Shown: piece by piece, positions 60,771-60,812 of the stretch
How the letters are laid out: each line of letters starts with the position of its first letter
Numbering within the stretch: the first letter of the stretch is position 1
NCBI GenBank assembly: GCA_050872785.1
Contig: JBNMHO010000006.1
Coordinates: forward strand, 1 to 60,812
From: UBA7862 sp050872785
Lineage (GTDB): Bacteria; Bacillota; Clostridia; Christensenellales; UBA1242
Length of the DNA stretch: 60,812 nucleotides
Direction: 5' to 3'
Notes under the pieces: model-generated
What the model was told of the DNA's origin: nothing
The model's input: the letters and a program-made list of their open reading frames with translations, nothing else
The model's database searches: none
Position numbers and translations under genes: made by a program

Positions 60771-60812
60771 GAGTTTTTTGAGAAATTACAATTAATATTT
60801 TATTCTAAAGTA

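Noticed and set aside
1..60812. Mobile element, prophage or tRNA genes
   Set aside because: No transposase, integrase, phage structural gene or tRNA cloverleaf was seen by reading; apart from tmRNA no other structural RNA gene stands out.

Overview
The window reads as one contiguous chromosomal segment of a low-GC, Gram-positive, probably endospore-forming member of the Clostridia. The reasons are: spore genes (spoVT, spoVB, a cwlD-type amidase); AddAB instead of RecBCD; a complete Firmicutes-style S10-spc-alpha ribosomal operon with infA, rpmJ and a KOW protein; zinc-type S14; the order secG-rnr-smpB-ssrA; and GGAGG ribosome-binding sites. UGA is an ordinary stop (for example at the ends of rnr, spoVB and spoVT), so the standard bacterial code applies. 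I cannot name the species. Almost all genes lie on the minus strand.

Layout, left to right (minus-strand transcription runs right to left). 1-311: repeat-rich DNA and the tmRNA terminator. 312-4440: tmRNA, smpB, rnr, an extra membrane-protein gene and secG. 4518-8611: a small membrane protein and the glycolytic set pgk-gpmI-tpiA. 8848-12248: dusB, a 367-base gap with a repeat pair, then spoVB and spoVT. 12462-18079: three uncharacterised genes, including a 1385-residue exported beta-rich protein. 18257-34217: the ribosomal super-operon rpsJ to rplQ, with rpoA, secY, adk, map and infA, bounded by a good promoter with structured leader and a good terminator. 34696-39797: a DUF1858 protein, an SPFH/zinc-ribbon protein, a PRC-barrel-like protein and a large membrane/coiled-coil protein. 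39911-47100: addA, addB and a coiled-coil protein. 47285-50810: a hypothetical protein, a YugP-type zinc protease, the CwlD-type amidase and a membrane/zinc-ribbon protein. 50860-55703: tsaD, prfB and secA. 55856-59290: a frameshifted comF, recD2 and an orphan HicB-like protein with a metal-binding tail. 59426-60578: rpsR, a very small Cys/Asp-rich gene, ssb and rpsF, behind an S6:S18-type leader.

Functionally this is mostly housekeeping: ribosome synthesis, ribosome rescue and RNA decay (tmRNA/SmpB/RNase R), protein export (SecY, SecG, SecA), termination (RF2), recombination (AddAB, RecD2, SSB), lower glycolysis and spore wall/cortex functions. No phage, insertion sequence, tRNA gene, convincing CRISPR array or known defence system is visible.

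The points most worth checking are: an RF2 frameshift site with UAA in place of the usual UGA; an undersized gene between rpsR and ssb whose Cys/His/Asp motif recurs in the tail of the nearby HicB-like protein; lysine/alanine-rich tails on Pgk and L24; possible leaderless or nearly leaderless mRNAs for rnr, dusB and the SPFH gene; an attenuator-like hairpin in the S10 leader; and a one-site frameshift in comF.
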